From assembly GCA_944385445.1 (NCBI GenBank), contig CALWXF010000001.1, positions 186,001 through 250,000 on the forward strand: 64,000 nt of DNA, in the 5' to 3' direction. A model generated the notes under the pieces. The model saw only the letters and a program-made list of their open reading frames with translations. It did no database searches and had not been told where the DNA came from. Source of the DNA: an uncultured Oscillospiraceae bacterium (GTDB lineage Bacteria; Bacillota; Clostridia; Oscillospirales; Oscillospiraceae). A program made the translations under genes and the position numbers. Shown here one piece after another: positions 16,956 to 26,025 of this stretch; the first letter of the stretch is position 1, and every line of letters starts with the position of its first letter.

Positions 16956-17573
16956 ATGCCAGAACAAACCGAAAAGCTGCTTCACTTCACCGAAGAGGTG
17001 GTGCGCAACGCCGCCCAGCAGAGTGAGCAGATGAAGAAAGAATTGGAAGAGCAGCGGGCTGCCGCTCTGGCGGAGGCCAAAATTGAGGCCAAGGACGCTG
17101 CCCGGTCCTATTACGATAAGGAGGCCGCCCGCATTCGGGCGGAGTCCGGCCGGGAGGTGTCCCGGCACCTGATGGACAGCAAGCGCCAGATCTATCTCCG
17201 CCGCAAGGAGATCACCCAGGAGGTGTTTGAGCAGGTGTGCGAGCGCATCCGCACCTTCACCGGCACCGCCGACTACTATGACCACATGGTGCAGATGCTC
17301 CGCCGTGCCATGGAGCAGCTGCCCGGGGCTCAGGCGGTGACGGTGCAGCTGCGGGGGGAGGACATGTCCTTCGCCCCCAAGCTCTCCGCCGCCCTGGCCC
17401 CGGTGAAGGTGGAGTGCCAGGAGGGAAGCTTCTCCCTGGGCGGCTTCATCCTCCAGTGCAGCCAGTTAGGGCTGCGGGTGGACTGCTCCTTCGACAACCG
17501 GCTGGACGAGCTGGCCGGCCACTTCGCCGAGTCCTTCGGGCTGTCCCTGTCCGATGACTTGGACGAGATGTAA
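16956..17573 (+). CDS. ntpE: V-type ATP synthase subunit E
   Basis: The 205-residue peripheral-stalk subunit has a long N-terminal coiled coil (about residues 5-110, with QMKKELEEQRAAALAEAK) and a C-terminal globular domain (GGFILQCSQLGLRVDCSFDN). It pairs with the G/H-type subunit at the start of the operon to hold the catalytic head. An AAGGAGGG site precedes the ATG. Subunit A follows 15 bases later. Confidence 0.9.
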   Translation: MPEQTEKLLHFTEEVVRNAAQQSEQMKKELEEQRAAALAEAKIEAKDAARSYYDKEAARIRAESGREVSRHLMDSKRQIYLRRKEITQEVFEQVCERIRTFTGTADYYDHMVQMLRRAMEQLPGAQAVTVQLRGEDMSFAPKLSAALAPVKVECQEGSFSLGGFILQCSQLGLRVDCSFDNRLDELAGHFAESFGLSLSDDLDEM

Positions 17574-17588
17574 GGAGGGGGAAGTGGA

Positions 17589-19352
17589 ATGAGTGAATAT
17601 CGCATTTACAGTGTCAACGGCCCTGTGGTAAAGGTGGTGGGCGGCAAAGGCCTGGCCATGATGGACATGGTGTTTGCCGGCGACCAGCAGCTCATCGGCG
17701 AAGTGGTGGGCGTGGAAGGGGATATGACCACCGTGCAGGTGTACGAGGACACCGCCGGACTGGCCCCCGGTCAGCCCGTGACCACCACCGGGTCCCCCAT
17801 GGCCCTGATGCTGGGCCCCGGCCTGCTGGGCAACATCTTTGACGGCATTGCCCGCCCCTTGAAGAGCCTGGAGGCCATCTCCGGCCCCTTCCTGGGCCGA
17901 GGGGTCAACATCCCCGCCCTGGACCTGGAGAAGAGGTGGGATGTGGAGATCACCGTGAAAGAGGGAGACCCGGTCAAGCCCGGCACCCTCTACGCCCAGT
18001 GCCAGGAGACCTCCGCCATCCTCCACCGCTGCCTCACCCCTGCCGGACTCACCGGCACCGTCACCCGGGTGGTGCCCAATGGTCCCTACACCGTGGAGGA
18101 CGTGCTGGTGGAGGTCACCGATGCCCGGGGCAAGGTGACGAGTTTGAAGCTGGCCACCCGGTGCACCATCCGAGGCGCCCGGCCCATCGCCCAGCGTCTG
18201 CCCATCCACCGCCCCCTCATCACGGGTCAGCGGATTCTGGACACCCTCTTCCCCATCGGCAAGGGGGGCGCTGCCGCCATCCCCGGCCCCTTCGGCGCAG
18301 GCAAGACCATGACCCAGCACCAGCTGGCCAAGTGGTCGGACGCAGACATCATCGTCTACTTAGGCTGCGGCGAGCGTGGCAACGAGATGACCCAGGCCCT
18401 GGAGGAGTTCTCCGAGCTGAAGGACCCCCGTACCGGGCTGCCCCTGATGAACCGTACCATCCTGATTGCCAATACCTCCAACATGCCGGTAGCCGCCCGT
18501 GAGGCCTCGGTGTACACCGGCATGACCATCGCCGAGTACTACCGGGACATGGGCTACCACGTGGCCCTCATGGCCGACTCCACCTCCCGCTGGGCTGAGG
18601 CTCTGCGTGAGATCTCCGGCCGTCTGGAGGAGATGCCCGCCGAAGAGGGCTTCCCCGCCTACCTGGCCTCCCGTTTGGCCGAGTTCTACGAGCGGGCGGG
18701 CTATGTCCAGACCCTGGAGGGCAAGGAGGGCTCTGTCACCGTCATCGGCGCTGTCTCCCCTCAGGGCGGCGACTTCTCCGAGCCGGTGACCCAGAACACC
18801 AAGCGCTTTGTCCGCTGCTTCTGGGCTCTGGACCGCAGCCTGGCCTACGCCCGGCATTTCCCCTCCATCAACTGGCTCAACTCCTACTCGGAGTACACCG
18901 TGGACTTCAAAGACTGGTACAGTGAGAACGTCTCTCCGGACTTCGCCCCCTGCCGTCAGCGCATTGCCAACCTGCTGCGGGAGGAGAGCCAGCTCATGGA
19001 GATCGTCAAGCTCATTGGCTCGGACATTCTCCCCGAGAACCAGAAGCTTATCATGGAGACCGCCCGCCTCATCCGCCTGGGCTTCCTCCAGCAGAACTCC
19101 TACAACCCTGTGGACACCTATGTGCCCCTGAAAAAGCAGCTGCTGATGATGCAGACCATTCTGCGCCTCTATGATGGGGTGAAGGAGGGCATTGACAAGT
19201 CCATCCCCCTGTCCCAGTACACCGCCACCGGCATCTTTGACACGGTGGTGAAGATGAAGTACGAGATTCCCAACGAAGACCTGTCCAAGTTCGATGACTA
19301 CGCCGCCATGATCGACAAAGCCCTGGAGCAGGTCAACACTGCCAATAGCTGA
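17589..19352 (+). CDS. ntpA: V-type ATP synthase subunit A (catalytic)
   Basis: The 587-residue catalytic subunit has the N-terminal beta barrel, the non-homologous bulge domain specific to A subunits (about 110-185) and a nucleotide-binding domain. The P-loop is GPFGAGKT at 233-240; further landmarks are [10 protein letters not shown] and [22 protein letters not shown] 17589 follows AAGGAGGGGG. Full length and uninterrupted. With subunit B it forms the hexameric head on the cytoplasmic side. Confidence 0.97.
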   Translation: MSEYRIYSVNGPVVKVVGGKGLAMMDMVFAGDQQLIGEVVGVEGDMTTVQVYEDTAGLAPGQPVTTTGSPMALMLGPGLLGNIFDGIARPLKSLEAISGPFLGRGVNIPALDLEKRWDVEITVKEGDPVKPGTLYAQCQETSAILHRCLTPAGLTGTVTRVVPNGPYTVEDVLVEVTDARGKVTSLKLATRCTIRGARPIAQRLPIHRPLITGQRILDTLFPIGKGGAAAIPGPFGAGKTMTQHQLAKWSDADIIVYLGCGERGNEMTQALEEFSELKDPRTGLPLMNRTILIANTSNMPVAAREASVYTGMTIAEYYRDMGYHVALMADSTSRWAEALREISGRLEEMPAEEGFPAYLASRLAEFYERAGYVQTLEGKEGSVTVIGAVSPQGGDFSEPVTQNTKRFVRCFWALDRSLAYARHFPSINWLNSYSEYTVDFKDWYSENVSPDFAPCRQRIANLLREESQLMEIVKLIGSDILPENQKLIMETARLIRLGFLQQNSYNPVDTYVPLKKQLLMMQTILRLYDGVKEGIDKSIPLSQYTATGIFDTVVKMKYEIPNEDLSKFDDYAAMIDKALEQVNTANS

Positions 19353-19362
19353 GGTGACTGCC

Positions 19363-20760
19363 ATGAGATTGGAATATACCGGACTATCTGACCTGAACGG
19401 CTCCCTGGTGGCTCTGGAAGGGGTCTCCGGCGTGTCTTACGACGAGATGGCCGAGCTGGTGATGGCCGACGGCTCCCGCCGCTATGGCCGTGTCATTCTC
19501 ATCGAGGGCGACCGGGCGGTGCTCCAGGTGTTTGAGGGAACCCGTGGCATCTCTCTGGAGAACACCTCCACCCACTTCACCGGAAAGCCCATGGACATTG
19601 CCCTCTCGAAAGAGATGCTGGGCCGTGTCTTTGACGGCGCAGGCCGCCCCATTGACGGCCTGGGCGAGCTCTACCCCGACGAGCGGCGCAACATCAACGG
19701 CTCCGCCATCAACCCGGTGAGCCGCCAGTACCCCCGCAGCTGCATCTACACCGGCGTGTCCGCCATCGACGGCACGTCTACCCTGATTCGTGGCCAGAAG
19801 CTGCCCATCTTCTCTGGCGCTGGTATGGCCCACAACGAGCTGGCCGCCCAGATGGTGCGCCAGGCCCATGTGGCCGGGGACGACGGGGAGTTTGCCATCG
19901 TGTTTGCCGCCATGGGCGTGAAAAACGACGTGGCTGAGTTCTTCCGCCGCAACTTTGAGGAGTCCGGGGCTCTGCCCCGGGTGGCCATGTTCCTCAACCT
20001 GGCCTCCGACCCCATCATTGAGCGTATTCTGACCCCCCGCTGCGCCCTCACCGCCGCCGAGTATCTGGCCTTCACCCACGGCTACCATGTGCTGGTGGTG
20101 ATGACCGACATGACCTCCTACTGCGAGGCCGTCCGTGAGTTCTCCTCCTCCAAGGGCGAGATTCCCTCCCGAAAGGGCTTCCCCGCCTACCTGTACTCTG
20201 ATTTGGCCTCCCTCTATGAGCGGGCGGGCATGATCGTGGGCAAGAAGGGCTCGGTGACCCAGGTGCCCATCCTCACCATGCCCAACGACGACATCACCCA
20301 CCCCATCCCCGACCTGACGGGCTACATCACCGAGGGCCAGATCGTGCTGGACCGGAACATGGACCAGTCCGGGGTCTATCCCCCCATCAACATCCTGTCC
20401 TCTCTGTCCCGTCTGATGAAGGACGGCATCGGCGAGGGCTACACCCGGGCCGACCACCCCGCCCTGTCCAACCAGCTGTTTGCCTCCTACTCCAAGGTGC
20501 AGGACGCCCGCAGCCTGGCCTCGGTCATCGGCGAGGATGAGCTGTCCCCCCTGGACCAGCAGTACCTGCGCTTTGGCCGGGCCTTCGAGCAGTACTTTGT
20601 CCGCCAGGGCCAGCAGGAGGACCGCACCCTGGAGCAGACCCTGGAGCTGGGCTGGGCCCTGCTGTCCATCCTGCCCAAAGGCGAGCTGGACCGTATCAGC
20701 GACAAGGAGCTGGAAGAGCACTACAAGGAAGGGGCCTTCGAGTCCCTGGGCGAGCTGTAA
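19363..20760 (+). CDS. ntpB: V-type ATP synthase subunit B
   Basis: The 465-residue non-catalytic nucleotide-binding subunit begins [13 protein letters not shown]. In place of a true P-loop it has [13 protein letters not shown], as expected for B subunits, followed by [28 protein letters not shown] and [17 protein letters not shown] [17 protein letters not shown] 19363 sits 7 bases after GAGGTGA; a GTG three codons earlier lies inside the ribosome site and is less likely. It starts 10 bases after subunit A ends. Confidence 0.96.
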   Translation: MRLEYTGLSDLNGSLVALEGVSGVSYDEMAELVMADGSRRYGRVILIEGDRAVLQVFEGTRGISLENTSTHFTGKPMDIALSKEMLGRVFDGAGRPIDGLGELYPDERRNINGSAINPVSRQYPRSCIYTGVSAIDGTSTLIRGQKLPIFSGAGMAHNELAAQMVRQAHVAGDDGEFAIVFAAMGVKNDVAEFFRRNFEESGALPRVAMFLNLASDPIIERILTPRCALTAAEYLAFTHGYHVLVVMTDMTSYCEAVREFSSSKGEIPSRKGFPAYLYSDLASLYERAGMIVGKKGSVTQVPILTMPNDDITHPIPDLTGYITEGQIVLDRNMDQSGVYPPINILSSLSRLMKDGIGEGYTRADHPALSNQLFASYSKVQDARSLASVIGEDELSPLDQQYLRFGRAFEQYFVRQGQQEDRTLEQTLELGWALLSILPKGELDRISDKELEEHYKEGAFESLGEL

Positions 20761-20790
20761 TGGGACACGTGACGGAAAGGGGGTGGCCCA

Positions 20791-21399
20791 ATGGCTGCCA
20801 TTCTGCCCACCAAGGGTAACCTCATGGCCGCCAAGCGCTCCCGGGCGCTGGCAACCACCGGCTATGAGCTGATGGACCGGAAGCGGAACATTCTGGTCCG
20901 TGAAATGATGACACTGATGGAGGACGCCTCCCGCATCCAGCGGGAGATCGACCAGGTCTTCCAGTCCGCCTATATCGCCCTGGCCAAGGCAAACATCGAG
21001 CTGGGCCTGTGCGACCGCATCGCAGAGGGCGTGGAGCCGGACAACAGTCTGGACGTGCGCTGGCGCTCGGTGATGGGGGTGGAGCTGCCCCACATCCCGG
21101 ACAACACCCCGCCTTTAAACCCCAGCTATGGCTTTGCCTATACGTCCCCCGCCTTCGACCAGGCCTACATCCAGTTTGCCAAGGTCAAGGACTTGACCCG
21201 GCGCATGGCGGAGGTGGAGATCTCCATCTACCGCCTGGCCCAGGCCATCAAGAAGGCCCAGAAGCGGGCCAACGCCCTGAAAAACATCGTCATTCCCGGT
21301 CTGGATGAGACCATTCGCTTCATCACCGAGGCGTTGGAGGAAAAGGAACGGGAGGAGTTTGTGCGCCTGAAGGTTATCAAGCGCCAGACGGGCAAATAA
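20791..21399 (+). CDS. ntpD: V-type ATP synthase subunit D
   Basis: This 202-residue central rotor-shaft subunit is helical, with the family start MAAILPTKGNLMAAKRSRALA, YELMDRKRNILVREM and the C-terminal helix IKKAQKRANALKNIVIPG. It is the last gene of the ATPase operon and is followed 7 bases later by a strong terminator. The operon thus contains all nine expected subunits. Confidence 0.95.
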   Translation: MAAILPTKGNLMAAKRSRALATTGYELMDRKRNILVREMMTLMEDASRIQREIDQVFQSAYIALAKANIELGLCDRIAEGVEPDNSLDVRWRSVMGVELPHIPDNTPPLNPSYGFAYTSPAFDQAYIQFAKVKDLTRRMAEVEISIYRLAQAIKKAQKRANALKNIVIPGLDETIRFITEALEEKEREEFVRLKVIKRQTGK

Positions 21400-21406
21400 C
21401 CGATAT

Positions 21407-21450
21407 AAAAATACACCTGAGACTCGTGGGTGAGTCTCAGGTGTATTTTT
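21407..21450. terminator. Bidirectional terminator after the V-type ATPase operon
   Basis: A 19-bp stem with arms AAAAATACACCTGAGACTC (21407-21425) and its inverse (21432-21450) has T-runs on both strands. It serves the ATPase operon and the convergent lipoprotein gene. Confidence 0.9.
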
Positions 21451-21454
21451 GTGC

Positions 21455-21970
21455 TTATTCACTGCGGATCGTGTCCTGAGTGGTGCTTAGAATGCTGTCT
21501 CCGTCCTGTGTCACCGTTATGGCGTAGTCGTGGATTTCCCAGAGGGAGGCGGCGGAGGGGATGGACACATCCAGGGAGAGCCGGACCACATTCCCGTTCA
21601 GGGTGATGCCGTCCTCCTCCCGGTAGACGGTGTAGGAGTCTTGGGCCAGCTCCAACTGCTGGGTCACGCCGTTGTCGCCCAGCAGGAACAGGGTGGAGGA
21701 GGAGCCACTCTCGGTGTCTTTGGCAATGACAGCCGCATGGATGGGGGCGGTGTCCGGGCTGCCCACGGCGTAGTCCAGCAGCTCATAGCCGGGATGGTCC
21801 TGGGAGAAGGTCTCCGCAAAGGCTTCCGCCTCCTCCTCGTAGGGGTTGGGCGTGGGGGCCACCGTGGGGGTGGGCGTAGGCGTAGGGGTGGGAGTGCCAA
21901 GGGTACAGCCGGGCAGCGCCGCCAGAAGAGCGGCGGAGAGGGCCGCTGCACAGAGCTTGTATTTGTCCAT
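21455..21970 (-). CDS. Putative lipoprotein with Thr-Pro repeat linker
   Basis: The 171-residue protein begins with a lipoprotein signal ending in the lipobox ALPGC. A Thr-Pro repeat (TPTPTPTPT) follows as a wall-spanning linker, and a domain of about 125 residues rich in beta strands comes after it. I do not recognise the domain. ATG 21970 follows GAGGTGTGAAC; a GTG two codons upstream overlaps the ribosome site. It stands alone between terminators. Confidence 0.7.
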   Translation of the reverse strand: MDKYKLCAAALSAALLAALPGCTLGTPTPTPTPTPTVAPTPNPYEEEAEAFAETFSQDHPGYELLDYAVGSPDTAPIHAAVIAKDTESGSSSTLFLLGDNGVTQQLELAQDSYTVYREEDGITLNGNVVRLSLDVSIPSAASLWEIHDYAITVTQDGDSILSTTQDTIRSE

Positions 21971-22056
21971 GTTCACACCTCGTTGTGTTCAGATTTACCG
22001 GGTATTGTATCAGACTTGGGGTAGAAAAGTCAACACAACCGGGTCGGAAGGGTGTA

Positions 22057-22095
22057 CAAAAAGGGTGCGCCTCCAAAATTGGGAAGGCGCACCCT
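22057..22095 (-). terminator. Terminator of the Spo0A-C gene
   Basis: On the minus strand AGGGTGCGCCT/AGGCGCACCCT (22062-22072 and 22085-22095) is followed by TTTTTG, starting 5 bases after the stop codon at 22100. Confidence 0.8.
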
Positions 22096-22099
22096 GGGG

Positions 22100-22417
22100 T
22101 TATTCTGCAAGCTGGTCCACCAGTCCGTGGAGAAATTCCGTCACCGTAGGCCGGGCCTTGCCTCCGCACATCTGGGAGACCTGGGCCTGGCACCTGGTAC
22201 AGCACAGGGAGATGGCGGTGCGCATGGCGCTGTCCACCGCTCCGGGGTTCATGCCGAAGAACCGGGCCACCTCGGGGTACAGCCGCTTGGTGGCCATGTC
22301 CAGGTAGGTGTCGTCGGCCTGAATGAGATGCACGCTATATAACAGACAGTGGTACCCCTGATAGTTTCCCATCAGGCCTAAGGAGCGCAGCTTATTCTCA
22401 ACATTCAGGTCTACCAT
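22100..22417 (-). CDS. Stand-alone Spo0A C-terminal-domain-like DNA-binding protein
   Basis: This 105-residue protein lacks a receiver domain. It aligns by eye with the DNA-binding effector domain of Spo0A: LRSLGLMGNYQGYHCLLYSV, then TKRLYPEVARFFGMNPGAVD and SAMRTAISL, then ARPTVTEFLHGLVDQLAE. These match the YPDIAKKFN...VERAIRHAIE and KPTNSEFIAMVADKL segments of Spo0A. No phospho-acceptor or receiver remnant is present upstream. The ribosome site (AGAAAGAAG) is weak. Inference: a small regulator that could bind or compete at Spo0A-like sites. It is transcribed alone, with its own terminator. Confidence 0.75.
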   Translation of the reverse strand: MVDLNVENKLRSLGLMGNYQGYHCLLYSVHLIQADDTYLDMATKRLYPEVARFFGMNPGAVDSAMRTAISLCCTRCQAQVSQMCGGKARPTVTEFLHGLVDQLAE

Positions 22418-22491
22418 GGTCTTGTCGCTTCTTTCTCTGCTGTTTTTTTTCTATGTTACAGGGAGGAAGTGGGAATGTCAAGGGGTGGGGG

Positions 22492-23580
22492 TCAGGACAG
22501 AGTCAGGTCGCCCTCCCGAATCCAGCCCATCCGGCGCAGCAGCAGGCCGAAGGCCCAGGTGAGCAGGGCGGGGAGGATGAAGCAGAGGAGGGCCATGGCC
22601 ACCCAGTCCATGGCGGTGATGGCGGCTTTGGCCCCGTTGGCCACATCGTTGACCCATCCGGCGTATACTCCGATGGGGCCCACCATGCCGCAGGTGCCCA
22701 TGCCCGAGGCCACGCCCCCGGAGGGGTCATTCATCTGGAATTGGAACAGGCAGGTGGCCAGAGGTCCCGTGATGGCGGAGGTGAAAATGGCGGGCAGCCA
22801 GATGCGGGGATTGCGGACGATGTTGCCCATTTGCAGCATGGAGGTGCCCAGGCCCTGGCTGATGAGGCCGCCCCACCGGTTTTCCCGGAAGGAGAGGAAG
22901 GCAAAGCCCACCATGTTGGCGCAGCAGCCCGCCACGGCGGCGCCGCCCGCCAGTCCGGTGAGGCCAATGGCAGCACAGATGGCCGCCGAGGAGATGGGGA
23001 GGGTGAGGGCCACGCCGATGACCACAGACACCAGAATGCCCATCCAGAAGGGCTGGAGCACGGTGGCCCACTCCACGAAGTCGCCCACGGAGGAGGCGGC
23101 GGTGCCGATGGCGGGGGCCCACCAGGCGGACAGGCCCACGCCCACCAGAATGGTCACCAGGGGGGTGACCAGAATGTCAATTTTGGTCTCCTTGCTCACC
23201 AGCTTGCCCAGCTCGGCGGCGATGATGGCGATGAACAGCACTGCCAGGGGGCCGCCGGCTCCCGACCCGCCGTCCAGGGTGGTAGATCCCAGGGCGTTGG
23301 CGGCGTAGCCCACGGTGACCAGGGAGAAGAGCACCAGGGGAGGGGCTTTCAGAGCGTAGCCGATGGCCACAGCCATGGCTGCCCCGCTCATGGCGGAGGC
23401 GTAGCCTCCCACCGTCACCAGCACCTCCAGACCCAGCTGTTTGCCTAAGGTATTTAAGATGGTACCGATGAGCAGGGAGCAGAACAGGCCTTGGGCCATG
23501 GCCCCCAGGGCGTCAATGCCGTACCGCTTGCCCGAGATGACAACGTCCTTCCGGGCCAGAAACTCCTTGAATTTGGACAT
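22492..23580 (-). CDS. PTS EIIC-like membrane protein (PfoR / PTS_EIIC_2 family)
   Basis: The 362-residue polytopic protein has about ten helices, many Gly/Ala-rich, and opens with KRYGIDALGAMAQGLFCSLLIGTIL, of which GIDALGAMAQGL is characteristic. It resembles the PTS_EIIC_2 family that includes Clostridium perfringens PfoR. No EIIA or EIIB domain or gene is adjacent, so the substrate and even PTS function are uncertain. ATG 23580 is 7 bases after AAGGAGG. It is divergent from the DUF4317 gene and has its own promoter. Confidence 0.8.
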   Translation of the reverse strand: MSKFKEFLARKDVVISGKRYGIDALGAMAQGLFCSLLIGTILNTLGKQLGLEVLVTVGGYASAMSGAAMAVAIGYALKAPPLVLFSLVTVGYAANALGSTTLDGGSGAGGPLAVLFIAIIAAELGKLVSKETKIDILVTPLVTILVGVGLSAWWAPAIGTAASSVGDFVEWATVLQPFWMGILVSVVIGVALTLPISSAAICAAIGLTGLAGGAAVAGCCANMVGFAFLSFRENRWGGLISQGLGTSMLQMGNIVRNPRIWLPAIFTSAITGPLATCLFQFQMNDPSGGVASGMGTCGMVGPIGVYAGWVNDVANGAKAAITAMDWVAMALLCFILPALLTWAFGLLLRRMGWIREGDLTLS

Positions 23581-23633
23581 GGGATTTCCTCCTTCTTTAT
23601 ATCCATACATGTGTCATGACACCAGTGGGTTTT

Positions 23634-23661
23634 ATTATACGAGATTTTTTCCCCTTGTCAA
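23634..23661 (-). promoter_or_regulatory. Sigma-A promoter of the EIIC-like gene
   Basis: On the minus strand TTGACA (23656-23661), 16 bases and TATAAT (23634-23639) lie 54 bases before the start codon. Confidence 0.75.
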
Positions 23662-23683
23662 TGTGCATGTTTCACAACTCTCC

Positions 23684-23713
23684 TTGCCAGGGGCGGCGGA
23701 AGCGTGCTATACT
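23684..23713 (+). promoter_or_regulatory. Sigma-A promoter of the DUF4317 gene
   Basis: TTGCCA (23684-23689), 18 bases and TATACT (23708-23713) lie about 50 bases before the start. It is back to back with the EIIC-like promoter. Confidence 0.65.
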
Positions 23714-23764
23714 GATAGTCCCTCGCTGTGGGGGTTCATACCGAGTTATAAGGAGTATTCCACC

Positions 23765-24898
23765 ATGAATGAGAAGGAAATCGGCGAAATTCGCCGCCGC
23801 TTTAAAGATGATCGCAATGCCATTGGCTCCATCCGGGGCTGTTATGTCAACGAGCTCAAGCACATTGTCTCCCAGTTTAACCAGCCCCTGTCCATGCTCA
23901 GCGAGGACGAGCGGGACATGTTTTTGGGGGTGCTGCGCAAGACCTTGTCGGGCAAGCTGGGCAAGAACCTGCTGCCCATGGAGTTTGAGACCCAGCAGGT
24001 GGCCTATGGGGAGGAGCACAAGCTGCTGATGACGGTGCGGGACTCCGCCTTGAAGGATGACGCCGCTGTGGAGGAGCTGTTCCGCCGCATTGTGGAGACG
24101 GTGGAGCTGGAGGGCAGCTATCTTATTCTGCTCATTCAGGACAGCTACGACGTGCCCTACCGGGGCAAGGACGGCAGCCGCCAGGACGACGGCGGCAATG
24201 AGGTCTACCGCTACATCATGTGCTCCATCTGTCCCGTGAAGGAGACCAAGCCCGCCTTGAGCTACTACATGCGGGAGAATGAGTTCCACAACCGCCAGAT
24301 GAACCACCTGGTCAGTCCCCCCGCCCTGGGCTTTTTGTTCCCCGCCTTCGACGAGCGCAGCACCAACCTGTATGGGGCGCTCTTTTACACCAAGGACACC
24401 AAGGCCAGCCAGGAGGCCATGTGGAGCGAGCTGTTCCGCTGCCAGCCTCCCATGCCTGCCCAGGCCCAGAAGGAGACCTTCCAGACCATTTTCAGCGAGG
24501 CCCTGGAGGGACAGGGCAGCTACGAGGTGGTGGAAGGGGTGCACCAGCAGCTGCGGGAGATGATGGAGGTCCATAAGGAGAGCCGTGAGCCGGAGCCTCT
24601 GACCCTGAACCACGGGGAGATGGCAGGGGTGCTGCGCTCCTGCGGGGTGCCCGCCCACTGCGCTGAGGAATTCGGGCGCAAGTTCCAGGAGGCCTTTGGG
24701 GAGGAGACCGCCATCAACCCCGCCAACGTCATCCAGCCCAAGCAGGTGGAGGTGGCTGCCGCCGACGTGACGGTGCGCCTGCCCGCCGACCAGAGCGACC
24801 TGGTGTCCACCCGGGTCATCGACGGGGTGAAGTACATCTTGATCCGTGCCCAGGATGGGGTGCAGGTCAACGGCGTAGACATTGCCATTGAGGAATAA
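23765..24898 (+). CDS. DUF4317 family protein
   Basis: This 377-residue cytoplasmic protein belongs to DUF4317, a family of unknown function common in Clostridia. The start is MNEKEIGEIRRRFKDDRN followed by GSIRGCYVNELKHIVS; inside are LILLIQDSYDVPYRGKDG and ALGFLFPAFDERSTNLYGAL. The ATG at 23765 follows AAGGAGTATT. The frame extends upstream across the promoter and is not used there. It has its own promoter and terminator, so it is monocistronic. Confidence 0.85.
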   Translation: MNEKEIGEIRRRFKDDRNAIGSIRGCYVNELKHIVSQFNQPLSMLSEDERDMFLGVLRKTLSGKLGKNLLPMEFETQQVAYGEEHKLLMTVRDSALKDDAAVEELFRRIVETVELEGSYLILLIQDSYDVPYRGKDGSRQDDGGNEVYRYIMCSICPVKETKPALSYYMRENEFHNRQMNHLVSPPALGFLFPAFDERSTNLYGALFYTKDTKASQEAMWSELFRCQPPMPAQAQKETFQTIFSEALEGQGSYEVVEGVHQQLREMMEVHKESREPEPLTLNHGEMAGVLRSCGVPAHCAEEFGRKFQEAFGEETAINPANVIQPKQVEVAAADVTVRLPADQSDLVSTRVIDGVKYILIRAQDGVQVNGVDIAIEE

Positions 24899-24902
24899 GA
24901 GG

Positions 24903-24930
24903 AGGAGGAAGCCTGGGGCTTCCTCCTTTG
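24903..24930 (+). terminator. Terminator of the DUF4317 gene
   Basis: Stem AGGAGGAAGCC/GGCTTCCTCCT with a 3-base loop, followed by TTG and further T residues, lies 4 bases after the stop codon. Confidence 0.7.
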
Positions 24931-24987
24931 TCTTATGAAGAAGAATTTGCTTCTCCAATTTCCTCGGCAGAAACCAGCGCCCCTCCA

Positions 24988-25495
24988 GGGACGCTCCGCT
25001 GGGCCCCCTTTCTCCCCGATGAGAAAGGGGGGAAAGAATCGCCAAAGGCGGGGCCTTCCCCCGCCTTGTGGAATCCACCCCGCGGTACTGGGAGTCCCTG
25101 CGTTCTCCTTGTTTCGGCCCTTAGCCTGGTGGGGTCACATAGATGACTTGTCATTCTATGGTTTGTATTTACTCCTCTGTTCGTGTGTCCTTCTATTGCC
25201 AGGGCCTTACCTTGGTATGCAACTGTTCCCAGTTGCCGGAGGCCTGGCTCCCGGCGGCGGAAACGCCGCACACCGGGGTAAGGCCCTGGAAACAGAGGTA
25301 CAGTCTCACAGAGAAGGGAATGCTTTCTATAGACTCGCCAGGCCATCTATGTGACCCCACCGGGGCCAGGGCCGGCCATAGAAATGACGCAGGTCCAGCC
25401 TCGTACCCCAGGGGGGGTACTTAGGGGGGAACGCCCTAAGCGGGTTTTGGTTTCTTTTGCCCGCTCAAAAGAAACCCCCAGCGGGAAGCGTCCCC
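24988..25495 (+). repeat. Large structured repeat, copy B
   Basis: A non-coding element of about 510 bp. Left end GGGACGCTCCGCTGGG with hairpin CCCCCTTTCTC/GAGAAAGGGGG (25004-25031). Right end hairpin GGTTTCTTTTG/CAAAAGAAACC (25449-25476), followed by CCCCAGCGGGAAGCGTCCCC. Shared internal blocks are AAGGCGGGG/CCCCGCCTT, the conserved ATCTATGTGACCCCACC region and the palindrome CTTAGGG-GGGAACG-CCCTAAG. It is the reverse of copy A and colinear with copy C. The remaining part of the 24899-25775 gap holds a hairpin and the acpP promoter. Confidence 0.85.
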
Positions 25496-25555
25496 GCCAG
25501 GCTGGCAAGCCTGTGCCAGGGGGAAATAGAAGGATAGTTTTCCAACCAAAGAGAA

Positions 25556-25602
25556 CCAGGCGGGGAAGTTCGCAACCAGCAACTTCCCCGCCTGGGAATT
25601 TT
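25556..25602 (+). terminator. Strong hairpin downstream of repeat copy B
   Basis: A perfect 15-bp stem CCAGGCGGGGAAGTT (25556-25570) with its inverse (25581-25595) is followed by GAATTTTTG. It insulates the fatty acid operon from transcription entering from the left. Confidence 0.8.
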
Positions 25603-25678
25603 TGTTGTGCACCTCCACTATGATAAAACGTCGAAGTTTATGGAACGTGTATGAATCTGTAAAACTTAAAATCACCCC

Positions 25679-25743
25679 TTGACTTTGGGGGCGATGGTGC
25701 TACAATGTACTTAAATTATTTTACTTAAATAATTTTAACTAAA
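25679..25743 (+). promoter_or_regulatory. acpP/fab operon promoter with MarR/FabT-like operator
   Basis: TTGACT (25679-25684), 16 bases and TACAAT (25701-25706) form the promoter. Just downstream, around the expected start of transcription, lies a palindrome with one mismatch: TTTACTTAAA-TAAT-TTTAACTAAA (25720-25743). An overlapping perfect one, AAATTATTT-tactt-AAATAATTT, lies at 25713-25735. AT-rich palindromes of this size fit MarR-family repressors. Inference: the operator of the regulator at 34905. Confidence 0.65.
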
Positions 25744-25775
25744 TGCAAAAACAAAAATTCAAAGGAGCTGTTAAT

Positions 25776-26006
25776 ATGGATTTCGAGCAGATTCGTGACA
25801 TTATCGTGGAGACTCTCAACTGTGACGCCGACAAGGTGACCATGGAGGCCCGCCTGGCTGAGGACCTGGACGCCGACTCCCTGGCTGCCGTGGAGCTGTC
25901 CATGGCTCTGGAGGAGGCCTTCGGTGTGACCATCGAGGACGAGGCTCTGCCCCAGATGAAGACCGTGGGCGACCTGGTGAACTATCTGGAGAGCCACCAG
26001 GGCTAA
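25776..26006 (+). CDS. acpP: Acyl carrier protein
   Basis: The 76-residue acidic four-helix carrier holds growing acyl chains on a phosphopantetheine arm attached to Ser35 in the motif DADSLAAVEL. ATG 25776 follows AAAGGAGCTGTTAAT. It is the first gene of the fatty acid operon and is separated from accB by an intrinsic terminator, so it should be made in excess of the enzymes. Length and motif are normal. Confidence 0.95.
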   Translation: MDFEQIRDIIVETLNCDADKVTMEARLAEDLDADSLAAVELSMALEEAFGVTIEDEALPQMKTVGDLVNYLESHQG

Positions 26007-26025
26007 TCGAAAGAGGAAAAGCAAT

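Noticed and set aside
25439..25476. An H-type pseudoknot at the right end of the large repeat.
   Set aside because: The pairing would leave no bases to cross one helix, so both stems cannot form at once in a simple pseudoknot. Alternative stems are a better description.
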